DNA from: Jannaschia sp. GRR-S6-38
GTDB taxonomy: Bacteria > Pseudomonadota > Alphaproteobacteria > Rhodobacterales > Rhodobacteraceae
Assembly (NCBI RefSeq): GCF_029853695.1
Contig: NZ_CP122537.1
Coordinates: forward strand, 2,191,501-2,255,500
Reading direction: 5' to 3'
DNA: 64,000 nucleotides
The position numbers were made by a program, and so were the translations under genes. Below are positions 25,976-33,785 of the stretch, piece after piece. Below the pieces are notes generated by a model, which saw only the letters and a program-made list of their open reading frames with translations, ran no database searches and was not told the origin of the DNA. Position 1 is the stretch's first letter, and each line of letters opens with the position of its first letter.

Positions 25976-26004
25976 CTTGAGACGGCGCGGCTTTGGCCCC
26001 ATAT
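25976..26004 (+). promoter_or_regulatory. RpoH-type promoter of ubiK
   Basis: CTTGAGA at 25976-25982 and CCCCATAT at 25997-26004, 14 bp apart, fit the sigma-32 consensus (CTTGAAA / CCCCATnT). The start of ubiK is 31 bp further on. The -10 is also part of a partial palindrome (GCCCCATATGGGC). It lies in the 95-bp divergent gap with lgt. Confidence 0.6.
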
Positions 26005-26034
26005 GGGCTGGGACACGAGCCCGGAGGCCCAAGC

Positions 26035-26286
26035 ATGCAGACCCGCAACCGTTTCATGGACGATATCGGCCAGCTGATGACCAACGCGATGGGCGTGGCC
26101 CAAGGCGCGCGCAACGAGGCGGAGACGGCGATGAAGTCGCTTCTCGACCGCTGGATGGCCGATCGCGATTTCGTCACCCGCGAGGAATTCGACGCCGTCC
26201 GCGCGATGGCGCAGAAGGCGCGCGAGGAGAACGAGGCGCTGAAGGCCCGGCTCGACGCGATGGAAGCGGCGCCGAAGACCGACTGA
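26035..26286 (+). CDS. ubiK: UbiK/BMFP family ubiquinone biosynthesis accessory factor
   Basis: 83-residue protein of the membrane fusogenic/UbiK family, which helps the ubiquinone biosynthesis complex and forms trimers. It has an N-terminal amphipathic helix (FMDDIGQLMTNAMGVAQG) and a C-terminal coiled coil (EEFDAVRAMAQKAREENEAL). CGGAGG is seven bases before the ATG. An RpoH-type promoter precedes it, and a terminator-like hairpin follows, so it is probably a single-gene unit. Confidence 0.88.
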   Translation: MQTRNRFMDDIGQLMTNAMGVAQGARNEAETAMKSLLDRWMADRDFVTREEFDAVRAMAQKAREENEALKARLDAMEAAPKTD

Positions 26287-26298
26287 CCGCCGGTCCAG

Positions 26299-26326
26299 GC
26301 CCCGGCCGGTCCGCGGCCCGGGCTTT
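26299..26326 (+). terminator. Terminator-like hairpin after ubiK
   Basis: Arms GCCCCGGCC (26299-26307) and GGCCCGGGC (26315-26323) pair over nine positions with one mismatch, followed by TTTCTCT. It begins 12 bases after the ubiK stop. The T-tract is short and broken. Confidence 0.5.
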
Positions 26327-26406
26327 CTCTGATCCGAGATGTCTTGGGGTTGTCCGTGGGACCGGTGCCCTTGGATCGGGATGTGCGGGGGCCGACGCCC
26401 TTTGCC

Positions 26407-27450
26407 CTACCCCGCGACCAGCTCCAGTAGACGGTCCACCTCGGCCCCGGTCTTCGTGAAATCGCAGACCATCCGGCAGAGCGGGCGCGGCGCGTCGTCG
26501 TATTGGACAAATTGCGCCTCGGCCATCGCCCTTGCGTGCTGGTCGCGGTCGAGCCGGACGAAGATCATGTTGGCCTGCACGGGATGCACCAGCTCCGCAC
26601 CCAGACGCTCCAGACCCGCGGCCAGGCGGCGGCCGGCGGCGTTGGCGGCGCGGGCATTGGCCAGCCAGAGATCGTCCCGCAGATAGGCCGCCATCTGCGC
26701 CGACAGGAAACGGTGCTTCGACCAGAGCTGCCCGGCGCGCTTGCGGCGCAGCTCCATCTCGCGCAGGCGGGCGGGGTCGCGCATGACGATCGCCTCGACC
26801 CCCATGCAGCCGTTCTTGGTGCCGCCGAAGCTGACCATGTCGAAGCCGCGCGCCAGTTCGGCCGCCGTGCACTCCAGCGCCGCGCAGGCATTGGCGAAGC
26901 GCGCGCCGTCGAGATGGGTCACGAGGCCCTCGGCATGGGCGAGGTCGGTCAGCGCGGCGAGCTCGTCGAGCGTGTAGAGCGTGCCCGCCTCGGTGACGTT
27001 GGAGAGGCTCAGCGCGCCGCGCTGCACGTTGTGGACCGAGCCCTCCATCCCCGCCAGCGCCGCCGCGAGCGCATCCGGGCTCATCTTGGCGTCGGGGCCG
27101 TCGATCAGGATCATTTTCGCGCCGCCGGTGTAGAATTCCGGCGCGCCGCATTCGTCGACCTCGATATGGGCGATGCGGTGGCAGAGCACCGATTCCCACG
27201 GGCGGACCAGCCCGGCCAACGCCAGCGCGTTGGCGCCGGTGCCGGTGGCGACCAGCAGCACCTCCGCCTCGGGCCAGTCGAACATCTCGCGCAGCCGCGC
27301 GCGGACCTCGGGCATCCAGGGGTCGGCGCCGTAGGGCATGGCCCCGCCGCGATTTGCGGCGAGGATGGCGTCCATGATCGGCCCGGCCACGGGGCCGGTG
27401 TTGTCGGAGGCGAAGTTCAGGTTCATCTCGGTCGCGGCCTGTCGGGTCAT
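26407..27450 (-). CDS. ltaE: Low-specificity L-threonine aldolase (beta-eliminating lyase family)
   Basis: 347-residue PLP enzyme splitting threonine or allo-threonine to glycine and acetaldehyde. The lysine is in VSFGGTKNGCMG, the PLP-binding aspartate in THLDGARFANA, and the N-terminus carries FASDNTGPVAGPIMDA. The ATG at 27450 overlaps the stop of ycgN by four bases and has GGAGG six bases upstream; an inner ATG at 27426 is less likely. Last gene of ribF-ycgN-ltaE. Confidence 0.92.
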   Translation of the reverse strand: MTRQAATEMNLNFASDNTGPVAGPIMDAILAANRGGAMPYGADPWMPEVRARLREMFDWPEAEVLLVATGTGANALALAGLVRPWESVLCHRIAHIEVDECGAPEFYTGGAKMILIDGPDAKMSPDALAAALAGMEGSVHNVQRGALSLSNVTEAGTLYTLDELAALTDLAHAEGLVTHLDGARFANACAALECTAAELARGFDMVSFGGTKNGCMGVEAIVMRDPARLREMELRRKRAGQLWSKHRFLSAQMAAYLRDDLWLANARAANAAGRRLAAGLERLGAELVHPVQANMIFVRLDRDQHARAMAEAQFVQYDDAPRPLCRMVCDFTKTGAEVDRLLELVAG

Positions 27451-27929
27451 GCGGCGCCTCCGGTCGGTTCCTCGATCACGAAATCCTCCCAATCCTCCTC
27501 GGGGATCTGCGTCTCGGACACGGTCTCGTCCATAAGGCTGGCCCCCGCGCGGTGCGGCGACATCGGATCGCCGGTCAGGAGCGGGTGCCATTCGGGCAGG
27601 CCGCGGCCCTCGTGCAGGCGGCGATAGGCGCAGGTCACGGGGAAGAAATATACCACGTCGGGCAGGGTCTTCGGCGTCAGCACGACGCATTCGGGCACGT
27701 GGCGCAGCCGGTCGGCGTAATTGGCGCAGCGGCAGGTCGCGTCGTCGAAGAGGCGGCAGGCGATGCGCGTCAGCGCGACCTCGCCCGTCTCCTCGTCCTC
27801 GAGCTTGTTGAGGCAACACTTGCCACAGCCGTCGCAGAGCGCCTCCCATTCCTGCGGCGTCATGCGGTCGAGCGGCCCCTCCCAGAAGCGGGCGCGCAGG
27901 CCGGTGCGGTCGATCGGGTCCTCAGACAT
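27447..27929 (-). CDS. YcgN/YkgJ family cysteine cluster protein (UPF0260)
   Basis: 160-residue protein rich in cysteines: CDGCGKCC at residues 32-39, then CRLFDDATCRCANYADR and further cysteines near ECVVL and VTCAYRRL. The pattern suggests an iron-sulfur or zinc site, as in the UPF0260 family, of unknown function. The ATG at 27929 lies 8 bases inside ribF. The C-terminus is acidic (EEDWEDFVIEEP). Confidence 0.9.
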   Translation of the reverse strand: MSEDPIDRTGLRARFWEGPLDRMTPQEWEALCDGCGKCCLNKLEDEETGEVALTRIACRLFDDATCRCANYADRLRHVPECVVLTPKTLPDVVYFFPVTCAYRRLHEGRGLPEWHPLLTGDPMSPHRAGASLMDETVSETQIPEEDWEDFVIEEPTGGAA

Positions 27930-28854
27930 CGCCGGGCTCGGCGGCGAGCGCCGCGCGGGCGCGGGCGCTGTCGTCATCCATTTGCGCGATGAGCGCGGGC
28001 AGCCCGTCGAAGCTGGCCTCGGGGCGCAGGAACTCGACCAGCGCGACCGAGATCGGACGGCCGTAGAGATCGCCTGCGAAATCGAAGAGGAAGGTTTCGA
28101 GATTGGGGGTGTTCTCGCCGAACATCGGGCGCACGCCGAGGCTCGCGACGCCGCGATAGCTGCCCGCCTGGGGGCCTTCGAGCACGTCGACCAGCACGGC
28201 GTAGACGCCCAGGCGCGGCAGGTGCAGCCCGTCGACGCTCAGGTTGGCGGTCGGGTAGCCCAGGTCGCGGCCGCGCTTCTCGCCGTGCAGGACGGGGCCC
28301 ACGACCCGGTGCCAATGACCCAGCATCGCGGCGGCGTCGCGGGGGCGGCCCTCGCTCAGCGCGCGGCGGATCGCCGTCGAGGAGACGGGGGTCTCGCCGC
28401 CCAGCAGCTCCGCCGTGGTCACGTCGAAGCCCAGCCGCGCGCCGCCCTCGCGCAGCGCGGCCACGTCGCCCGCGCGGCCCTTGCCGAAGCGGAAATCGGC
28501 GCCGACCACGACATGGGAAAGGCCCAGCCCGCCGGCCAAGACGTCGGCCATGAAGGCCTCCGCGCTCAGCGGCGCGATTTCGGGGAAGGGCAGTTCGAAC
28601 AGGAGGTCCACGCCCAGCTTCTCCAGCCGCGCGGCGCGGGCGGCGGGTGACATCAGCCGGAAGGGCGGGTCGTCGGGGCGGAACACCTCGCGGGGATGCG
28701 GCTCGAAGGTGACGACGCCGAGCGGGGCGTCGTCGCGGCGCGCGAGGTCCAGCACGTGCTGGTGGCCCCGGTGGACGCCGTCGAAATTGCCGATCGCGGC
28801 GGAGGCGCCGCGCGCATCCGCGGGAAGGGCGCGATGATCCCGGAAAATCCGCAT
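27922..28854 (-). CDS. ribF: Bifunctional riboflavin kinase/FAD synthetase
   Basis: 310-residue enzyme making FMN and FAD from riboflavin. The FAD synthetase half shows GNFDGVHRGHQHVL and SSTAIRRALSEGR; the riboflavin kinase half shows GYPTANLSV and GVASLGVRPMFGEN. The ATG at 28854 is the only start that fits, but no Shine-Dalgarno site is visible: a 22-bp perfect palindrome ends one base before the ATG. It heads the operon with ycgN and ltaE. Confidence 0.95.
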   Translation of the reverse strand: MRIFRDHRALPADARGASAAIGNFDGVHRGHQHVLDLARRDDAPLGVVTFEPHPREVFRPDDPPFRLMSPAARAARLEKLGVDLLFELPFPEIAPLSAEAFMADVLAGGLGLSHVVVGADFRFGKGRAGDVAALREGGARLGFDVTTAELLGGETPVSSTAIRRALSEGRPRDAAAMLGHWHRVVGPVLHGEKRGRDLGYPTANLSVDGLHLPRLGVYAVLVDVLEGPQAGSYRGVASLGVRPMFGENTPNLETFLFDFAGDLYGRPISVALVEFLRPEASFDGLPALIAQMDDDSARARAALAAEPGDV

Positions 28855-29150
28855 GGGGGGCGGGCTAGCCCGCCCCCGGGCCGGGTGCAAGCGCGGGGGT
28901 GGGGGTGCATGGCGGGTCACGCTCCGTCCGTGTGAACGACATGTCGCGGCGCCGTGGCAGCGCCGGGCCGGGGGGCGGGGCTGCGCGCGCGGTGCGGGAC
29001 GCTATGTCCATCACTCCCGCGGGGCCGGTCCGGCGCTGGCACGGCGGGGCTGCGCCCCTTGGGTCCGTGCCGTCGAGCGAGAGCGGCGCTGCTGTACGCG
29101 GCTTCAGGTCGGACGGCCGGACGGATCTCGGGCAGCTGCCCGCCGCCCCC
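28855..29150. other. Non-coding gap between ribF and the PhaJ-like gene
   Basis: 296 bp without a credible gene: open frames exist but are Arg/Gly-rich and lack ribosome binding sites. It holds the palindrome at the ribF start and a second perfect palindrome, CGGGCAGCTGCCCG, at 29129-29142, nine bases after the PhaJ-like stop. The ribF promoter should lie here; I found no clear -35/-10 pair. Confidence 0.5.
28856..28877. promoter_or_regulatory. 22-bp perfect palindrome at the ribF start
   Basis: Arms of 11 bp, GGGGGCGGGCT and its exact complement, meet without spacer, one base before the ribF ATG. On the transcript the last bases before the ATG are C-rich and cannot pair with 16S rRNA. It could be an operator, a promoter-proximal hairpin or part of a leaderless arrangement. 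Confidence 0.5.
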
Positions 29151-29594
29151 TCAGTCGAACTTGCGCGAGGGCGCGAGGACCGTGGCCTCGCCCTTCAGGA
29201 CGGGCTTGCCGTCGACGAGACAGACCGTGTCCATCGTCACCCGGCGCTTGCCGATATCCATCGCGGTCACGGTGACCGAGGCCTCGACCCGGTCGCCGGG
29301 GCGCACGGGGGCCAGGAATTTCAGCGTCTGGCCCAGATAGACCGTGCCGTGGCCGGGAAGCTGTTCGCCGATCACCGCCGAAAGCAGGCCCGCGGTGAGC
29401 ATGCCATGCGCGATGCGACCCGCGAAGATCGTGTCCTGCGCATAGGCCTCGTCCAAATGGACGGGATTATGGTCGGTCGAGATCTCGGCGAAGAGCTGGA
29501 TGTCGGTGTCGGTGATCGTCTTCGACAGCGAGCGCGTCATGCCGATCTCGATATCCTCGATGCAGATCGTGCCGCGGGGCATGTTGTCGAGCAT
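29151..29594 (-). CDS. MaoC family (R)-specific enoyl-CoA hydratase, PhaJ-like
   Basis: 147-residue single hot-dog hydratase. The hydratase-2 motif is AEISTDHNPVHLDEAYA with the catalytic aspartate and histidine, followed by RIAHGMLTAGLLSAVIG. This length fits PhaJ, which supplies (R)-3-hydroxyacyl-CoA for polyhydroxyalkanoate synthesis, though other MaoC roles are possible. CGGAGG precedes the ATG and a good promoter lies upstream. Confidence 0.88.
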   Translation of the reverse strand: MLDNMPRGTICIEDIEIGMTRSLSKTITDTDIQLFAEISTDHNPVHLDEAYAQDTIFAGRIAHGMLTAGLLSAVIGEQLPGHGTVYLGQTLKFLAPVRPGDRVEASVTVTAMDIGKRRVTMDTVCLVDGKPVLKGEATVLAPSRKFD

Positions 29595-29620
29595 GGCGCA
29601 TCCTCCGAAGTGACGCGGGA

Positions 29621-29649
29621 CAGATAGCGCAGCCGCTGCGCTGCGGCAA
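29621..29649 (-). promoter_or_regulatory. Putative promoter of the PhaJ-like gene
   Basis: On the minus strand TTGCCG (29649-29644) and TATCTG (29626-29621) are spaced by 17 bp. The -10 lies 27 bp before the start codon, leaving a short leader with CGGAGG. Confidence 0.5.
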
Positions 29650-29685
29650 GCGTAGACGCAACAATTATTCGTCAGATGCGGCAGA

Positions 29686-29704
29686 TCGGTAACGACGTTA
29701 CCGA
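29686..29704. repeat. Inverted repeat across the stop codon of the HAD gene
   Basis: TCGGTAAC-GAC-GTTACCGA, perfect 8-bp arms with a 3-base spacer. The TAA stop of the phosphatase gene lies within the second arm. No T-run follows on either strand. It may act as a 3' hairpin or as an operator for the downstream PhaJ-like promoter. Confidence 0.45.
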
Positions 29705-30576
29705 AGCGTTCCGATCACATAGGTCGGCGCGACGCCGGTCTCGGCCAGGTAGCGCTCCAGCCGGGCCGGGTCGGGTGAGCCGCCGATCGCGGTGCCCGTC
29801 TCCTCGGCGCCGAGGCCGCCCGAGATGAAGAGAAGGTCCAGATCCTCGCCCATCGCGCCCGCCGCGTCGGTCTGCGGCCCGTCGCCGATGGCCAGGATCG
29901 AGGCGTCGCCCACATCGGCGATCGCGGCCAGCCGCCGGCGGGCGAGATCGTAGATCGGCGGGTGCGGCTTGCCGAAATAGAGGCTCTCGCCGCCCATCTC
30001 GGTATAGAGCTGCGCATAGGCGCCCGCGCACCATTCGCGCCGCCCGCCGCGATCGACCACGATATCGGGATTTGCGCAGAGCAGCTTCAGTCCCCGGGTC
30101 TTCGCGGCCAGGAATTGCGGCCGCATCTCGGACGGGTCGGCATAGGGGTCGGCGGGCCCGGTGCAGACGATGCCCTCGGCGCGCTCCAGGGGCACCCGCT
30201 CGATCGCCAGCGGGTCGTCGAGGATCGCGGGCGGGGTGAAGAAGCCGTCGTCGCTCTCGTCGGCATAGCCCATGTGCCAGACCCGGGTGCCGACCGCGCC
30301 CTGGTACATCGCGAGCCGCGCCGAATCGCCCGAGGTGGCGATGGCGTCATAGGCGTCGGCGGGCACGCCGATCCCGGCGATCTGTTCTGCGACGCCGTCG
30401 CGGGGCCGGGGCGAGTTGGTGACCAGCACCACCTTGCCGCCGGTCGCGCGATATGCCTTCAGCGCCTCGACCGCGCCGGGAAAGGGGTGCACGCCGTCAT
30501 GCACGCAGCCCCAGAGATCGACGAAGAGCGCGCGGTAGCGGCCGGAGATTTCGGACAGGGACTGGATGATCTGCAT
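29698..30576 (-). CDS. HAD-superfamily hydrolase, TIGR01459 type (NagD-like)
   Basis: 292-residue phosphatase of the type IIA (NagD) HAD group. The nucleophile motif is FVDLWGCVHDG, in the DxW variant typical of TIGR01459, followed by motif II VLVTNSPRPRDG and a C-terminal GDGPQTDAAGAMGEDLDLL motif. The cap between carries the substrate site (ATSGDSARLAMYQG). The substrate is unknown, probably a small phosphorylated metabolite. It is divergent from a DegT-type gene. Confidence 0.9.
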   Translation of the reverse strand: MQIIQSLSEISGRYRALFVDLWGCVHDGVHPFPGAVEALKAYRATGGKVVLVTNSPRPRDGVAEQIAGIGVPADAYDAIATSGDSARLAMYQGAVGTRVWHMGYADESDDGFFTPPAILDDPLAIERVPLERAEGIVCTGPADPYADPSEMRPQFLAAKTRGLKLLCANPDIVVDRGGRREWCAGAYAQLYTEMGGESLYFGKPHPPIYDLARRRLAAIADVGDASILAIGDGPQTDAAGAMGEDLDLLFISGGLGAEETGTAIGGSPDPARLERYLAETGVAPTYVIGTLR

Positions 30577-30628
30577 GGGCGTGGCCTCCGGCTCGGAACG
30601 CCCTTCACCTACAGCACGCGCGCGGCGC

Positions 30629-30657
30629 GTCCAGCGGATCGCGCGGGGCCGCTGGAC
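30629..30657. promoter_or_regulatory. Inverted repeat in the HAD/DegT divergent region
   Basis: GTCCAGCGG and CCGCTGGAC, perfect 9-bp arms separated by 11 bp, sit midway between the two divergent genes and just upstream of the putative promoter of the DegT-type gene. An operator is likely; a hairpin in the leader is the alternative. Confidence 0.5.
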
Positions 30658-30671
30658 TCATGCACGCCCCG

Positions 30672-30700
30672 TTGACCCGGTCCAGACCGCCCCCCTAGCT
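30672..30700 (+). promoter_or_regulatory. Putative leaderless promoter of the DegT-type gene
   Basis: TTGACC at 30672-30677 and CTAGCT at 30695-30700 with a 17-bp spacer. The ATG of the next gene is only seven bases after the -10, so transcription would begin at or beside the start codon. No Shine-Dalgarno sequence is visible before the ATG, which agrees with a leaderless mRNA. Confidence 0.5.
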
Positions 30701-30706
30701 GGCCGC

Positions 30707-31876
30707 ATGGAGCGTTTTGAGAAGCCCTTCACCCGGCAGGAGCCGATCCCCGAGGATGCCATCGCGGCGGCCGTCGCGGTGATGCGCTCGGGTGCGTTGC
30801 ACCGCTACGGCGCGGATCCCAGCGAGGTCGCCGCGCTGGAGGCCGAGTTCGCCGCCGCCACCGATGCGGCGCATTGCGTGGCCGTCGCCTCGGGCGGCTA
30901 CGCGATGGGCTGCGCGCTGCGGGCGCTGGGCGTGGGGCCGGGCGACCCGGTGCTGACCAACGCCTTCACCCTGGCCCCGGTGCCCGGCGCCATCGCCGCC
31001 CTGGGCGCGCGGCCGGTGCTGGTCGAGGTGACCGAGGGGCTGGTGCTGGACCTCGACGACCTGGCCGCCAAGGCGGACCGGGCGAAGGTCCTGCTGCTGT
31101 CGCATATGCGCGGCCATATCGCCGACATGGAGGCGCTGGTCGCGCTGTGCGCCGCGAAGGGCATCACGCTGGTCGAGGATTGCGCGCATACGATGGGCGC
31201 GGCCTGGGCGGGGCGGCCCTCGGGGCGCTGGGGGCGGATCGGCTGCTTCTCGACCCAGACCTACAAGCATCTCAATTCGGGCGAGGGCGGGCTCATCGTC
31301 ACCGACGATGCCGATCTCGCCGCGAAGATGGTTCTGATGTCGGGCAGCTACATGCTCTATGCGCGCAACGGCACCGCGCCGCCCGAGACGGTCTTCGCGC
31401 GCCACAAGGCCGTGACGCCCAACGTGTCGGGGCGGATGGACGAATTGCGCGCCGCGATCCTGCGGCCGCAGCTCGCCCGGCTGGCGGATCAGGTGGAGCG
31501 CTGGAACAGCCGCTACCGCGCGCTGGAGGCGGGGTTCCGCGACGCGCCGGGGCTCGCGACCATCCCGCGCCCGCAGGCGGAGGCCTATGTCGGCTCCTCG
31601 ATCCAGCTGCGGGCGCGCGACCCGGGCCGGGTCCCGGGCTTCGTCGCGGGCTGCGCGGATCGGGGCGTGGACTGGAAATGGTTCGGCGCCCCGCAGGCGC
31701 ATGGCTTCACCTCGGCGCATCGCCACTGGGGCTATGTCGACCCCCAGGCGCTGCCGCGGACGGACGCGGTGCTGGCGGGGCTTCTGGACATGCGGGTGCC
31801 GCTAACCTTCGACCTCGACGATTGCGCGCAGATCGCCCGGATCGTGCGCGAGGAGGCGGCGGCGCATCTGGCGTGA
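30707..31876 (+). CDS. DegT/DnrJ/EryC1/StrS family aminotransferase
   Basis: 389-residue PLP-dependent protein. The lysine is in FSTQTYKHLNSGEGGL and the PLP aspartate in LVEDCAHTMGAAW, both typical of sugar aminotransferases; the N-terminus reads MRSGALHRYGADPSEVAALE. There is no sugar biosynthesis gene nearby, so its substrate is open. The transcript may be leaderless, because a promoter-like -10 lies seven bases before the ATG. It is convergent with the next gene. Confidence 0.88.
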   Translation: MERFEKPFTRQEPIPEDAIAAAVAVMRSGALHRYGADPSEVAALEAEFAAATDAAHCVAVASGGYAMGCALRALGVGPGDPVLTNAFTLAPVPGAIAALGARPVLVEVTEGLVLDLDDLAAKADRAKVLLLSHMRGHIADMEALVALCAAKGITLVEDCAHTMGAAWAGRPSGRWGRIGCFSTQTYKHLNSGEGGLIVTDDADLAAKMVLMSGSYMLYARNGTAPPETVFARHKAVTPNVSGRMDELRAAILRPQLARLADQVERWNSRYRALEAGFRDAPGLATIPRPQAEAYVGSSIQLRARDPGRVPGFVAGCADRGVDWKWFGAPQAHGFTSAHRHWGYVDPQALPRTDAVLAGLLDMRVPLTFDLDDCAQIARIVREEAAAHLA

Positions 31877-31915
31877 ACGGCAAGGCGGCGCGTCACCGCC
31901 TCAAGTCACCCCGTC

Positions 31916-32440
31916 TCAGGTCAGCGCGCCCAGATCCTCGTCATCGGGGTCGGCGCGCACAGGTTCGTCGCGCGCGCGGTCGAGCGCCGCGCGCCAGGTG
32001 CCGCGGTGGTCGTGGATCGCGCGCAGGAGGTCGCCCGGCGATTTCGCATGCGGCATCGACAGGCCCAGCGCGTGGGCGATCAGCTCGGAGCAGAACCACT
32101 TGCCGCGGTCGTGCCGGCGGAAGTTGAAGAACTGGTTCACCAGCATCGTCCAGAGCTCGTAGGGCTGGCCCAGCTTCGCCTCGGCGCGCGCCCAGGTGTC
32201 CTCGGCGGCCCAGGGCACGGCGTAGATGTCCCATTTCGGATCTTCGAGCATGATCTCCTTGATCCGCACGCCGCCGTCGCGCCCCGAGCTCGAGATGCAG
32301 ATCACGCTGTCCCCGCGGCGCGGCACGGTGTCGCTGTAGATCAGCTCGCAATGCGAGAAGGGCGACCGGGTGGCCACCCGGGTCGCGAAATCGGCGAAGC
32401 GGCCGCGGCCGCGGTAGAAGGCGACGTAGTAGTTGGACAT
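31916..32440 (-). CDS. Permuted papain-like (YiiX/NlpC-P60-type) hydrolase
   Basis: 174-residue cytoplasmic protein with circularly permuted NlpC/P60-like motifs: a histidine segment (RSPFSHCELIYSD) comes first and the cysteine segment (GKWFCSELIAHAL) later. This order is characteristic of YiiX/YaeF-type papain-like enzymes that act on amides or thioesters. Without a signal peptide it should act inside the cell. The substrate is unknown and the gene stands alone between two promoters. Confidence 0.75.
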   Translation of the reverse strand: MSNYYVAFYRGRGRFADFATRVATRSPFSHCELIYSDTVPRRGDSVICISSSGRDGGVRIKEIMLEDPKWDIYAVPWAAEDTWARAEAKLGQPYELWTMLVNQFFNFRRHDRGKWFCSELIAHALGLSMPHAKSPGDLLRAIHDHRGTWRAALDRARDEPVRADPDDEDLGALT

Positions 32441-32586
32441 GGGGCCCTCCGCTGGCAGGCAGGTGCTTCGAGGCTGCGCCGGGCGTGACGCTGGGTCAAG
32501 GCGGGGAAACCCGACCCGGGCCGCGTCGCCGCCCCCTCTCCGGGCCGGCAGGGCGCTGGACGCGCGCCGCGGCCTCGGCTATTTAC

Positions 32587-32600
32587 TGAACAAGTGTTCA
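32587..32600. promoter_or_regulatory. Palindromic operator before the leucine degradation operon
   Basis: TGAACA-AG-TGTTCA, a perfect 14-bp palindrome 20 bp upstream of the ivd ATG and 8 bp before its ribosome binding site. The surrounding bases are the most AT-rich of the region. Its form suits a TetR-type repressor; the regulator gene is not in the window. Confidence 0.6.
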
Positions 32601-32620
32601 ATTCCTGCGGAGGCTCCCGG

Positions 32621-33784
32621 ATGTTCAACGCCAGCATGCAGTTCGATCTGGGCGAGGACGTGAACGCCCTGCGCGAGATGGTCCACCGCTGGGCGCAGGA
32701 CCGCGTCAAGCCGATGGCGGCCGAGATCGATCGCTCGAACCATTTCCCGCCCGAGCTCTGGCCCGAAATGGGCGAGCTGGGCCTTCTGGGCATCACCGTG
32801 CCCGAGGCCGATGGCGGCGCGGGGATGGGCTACCTGGCCCATGTTGTCGCCGTGGAGGAGATCGCCCGCGCCTCCGCCTCGGTCTCGCTGAGCTACGGGG
32901 CGCATTCCAATCTCTGCGTCAACCAGATCGCGCTGAACGGCGACGCGGCACAGAAGGCGAAATACCTGCCGGGCCTCATCGCCGGCACCAATGTGGGTGC
33001 GCTGGCCATGTCCGAGGCGGGCTCGGGCTCGGACGTGGTCTCGATGAAGCTGCGCGCCGAGAAGCGCAACGACCACTACCGGCTGAGCGGCACGAAATAC
33101 TGGATCACCAACGGCCCCGATGCCGACACGCTGGTGGTCTATGCCAAGACCGATCCGGAGGCGGGCTCGAAGGGCATCACCGCCTTCCTGATCGAGAAGA
33201 CGATGACCGGTTTCACGACCAGTTCGCATTTCGACAAGCTGGGGATGCGCGGCTCGAACACGGCCGAGCTGATCTTCGACGATGTCGAGGTCCCGTTCGA
33301 GAACGTGCTGGGCGAGGAAGGCGGCGGCGTCCGCGTGCTGATGTCGGGCCTCGATTACGAGCGCGTCGTCCTGTCGGGCATCGGCACCGGCATCATGGCC
33401 GCCTGCCTCGACGAGATCATGCCCTACATGGCCGAGCGCCGGCAGTTCGGGCAGCCCATCGGGTCCTTCCAGCTGATGCAGGGCAAGATCGCCGACATGT
33501 ACACGGCGATGAACTCCGCCCGCGCCTATGTCTACGAGGTCGCCAAGGCCTGCGACCGGGGCGAGGTCACGCGTCAGGATGCGGCGGCCTGCGTGCTCTA
33601 CGCCTCCGAGGAGGGGATGAAGGTCGCCCACCAGGCGGTGCAGGCGATGGGCGGGGCGGGGTTCATGAACGACACGCCCGTCAGCCGCATCTTCCGCGAC
33701 GCGAAGCTCATGGAGATCGGCGCCGGCACCTCCGAGATCCGCCGCATGCTGGTGGGCCGCGAATTGATGGGCGCGATGGGCTGA
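32621..33784 (+). CDS. ivd: Isovaleryl-CoA dehydrogenase
   Basis: 387-residue FAD-dependent acyl-CoA dehydrogenase for the third step of leucine breakdown, isovaleryl-CoA to 3-methylcrotonyl-CoA. The family signature [20 protein letters not shown] and the C-terminal [19 protein letters not shown] are present. The catalytic glutamate is in [12 protein letters not shown], the position used by isovaleryl-CoA dehydrogenases rather than by medium-chain enzymes. CGGAGG lies eight bases before the ATG. The downstream mccB, mccA, mvaB and hydratase genes confirm the pathway. Confidence 0.94.
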   Translation: MFNASMQFDLGEDVNALREMVHRWAQDRVKPMAAEIDRSNHFPPELWPEMGELGLLGITVPEADGGAGMGYLAHVVAVEEIARASASVSLSYGAHSNLCVNQIALNGDAAQKAKYLPGLIAGTNVGALAMSEAGSGSDVVSMKLRAEKRNDHYRLSGTKYWITNGPDADTLVVYAKTDPEAGSKGITAFLIEKTMTGFTTSSHFDKLGMRGSNTAELIFDDVEVPFENVLGEEGGGVRVLMSGLDYERVVLSGIGTGIMAACLDEIMPYMAERRQFGQPIGSFQLMQGKIADMYTAMNSARAYVYEVAKACDRGEVTRQDAAACVLYASEEGMKVAHQAVQAMGGAGFMNDTPVSRIFRDAKLMEIGAGTSEIRRMLVGRELMGAMG

Positions 33785-33785
33785 C

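Noticed and set aside
26339..26686. Plus-strand frame after ubiK
   Set aside because: Antisense to threonine aldolase for most of its length; Trp/Arg/Ser-rich and no ribosome binding site.
28855..29150. FMN riboswitch before ribF
   Set aside because: The gap shows no FMN element-like conserved segments; only simple palindromes are visible.
28899..29627. A 242-codon plus-strand frame across the ribF/PhaJ gap
   Set aside because: The first third is Arg/Gly-rich without ribosome binding site; the rest is antisense to the PhaJ-like gene.
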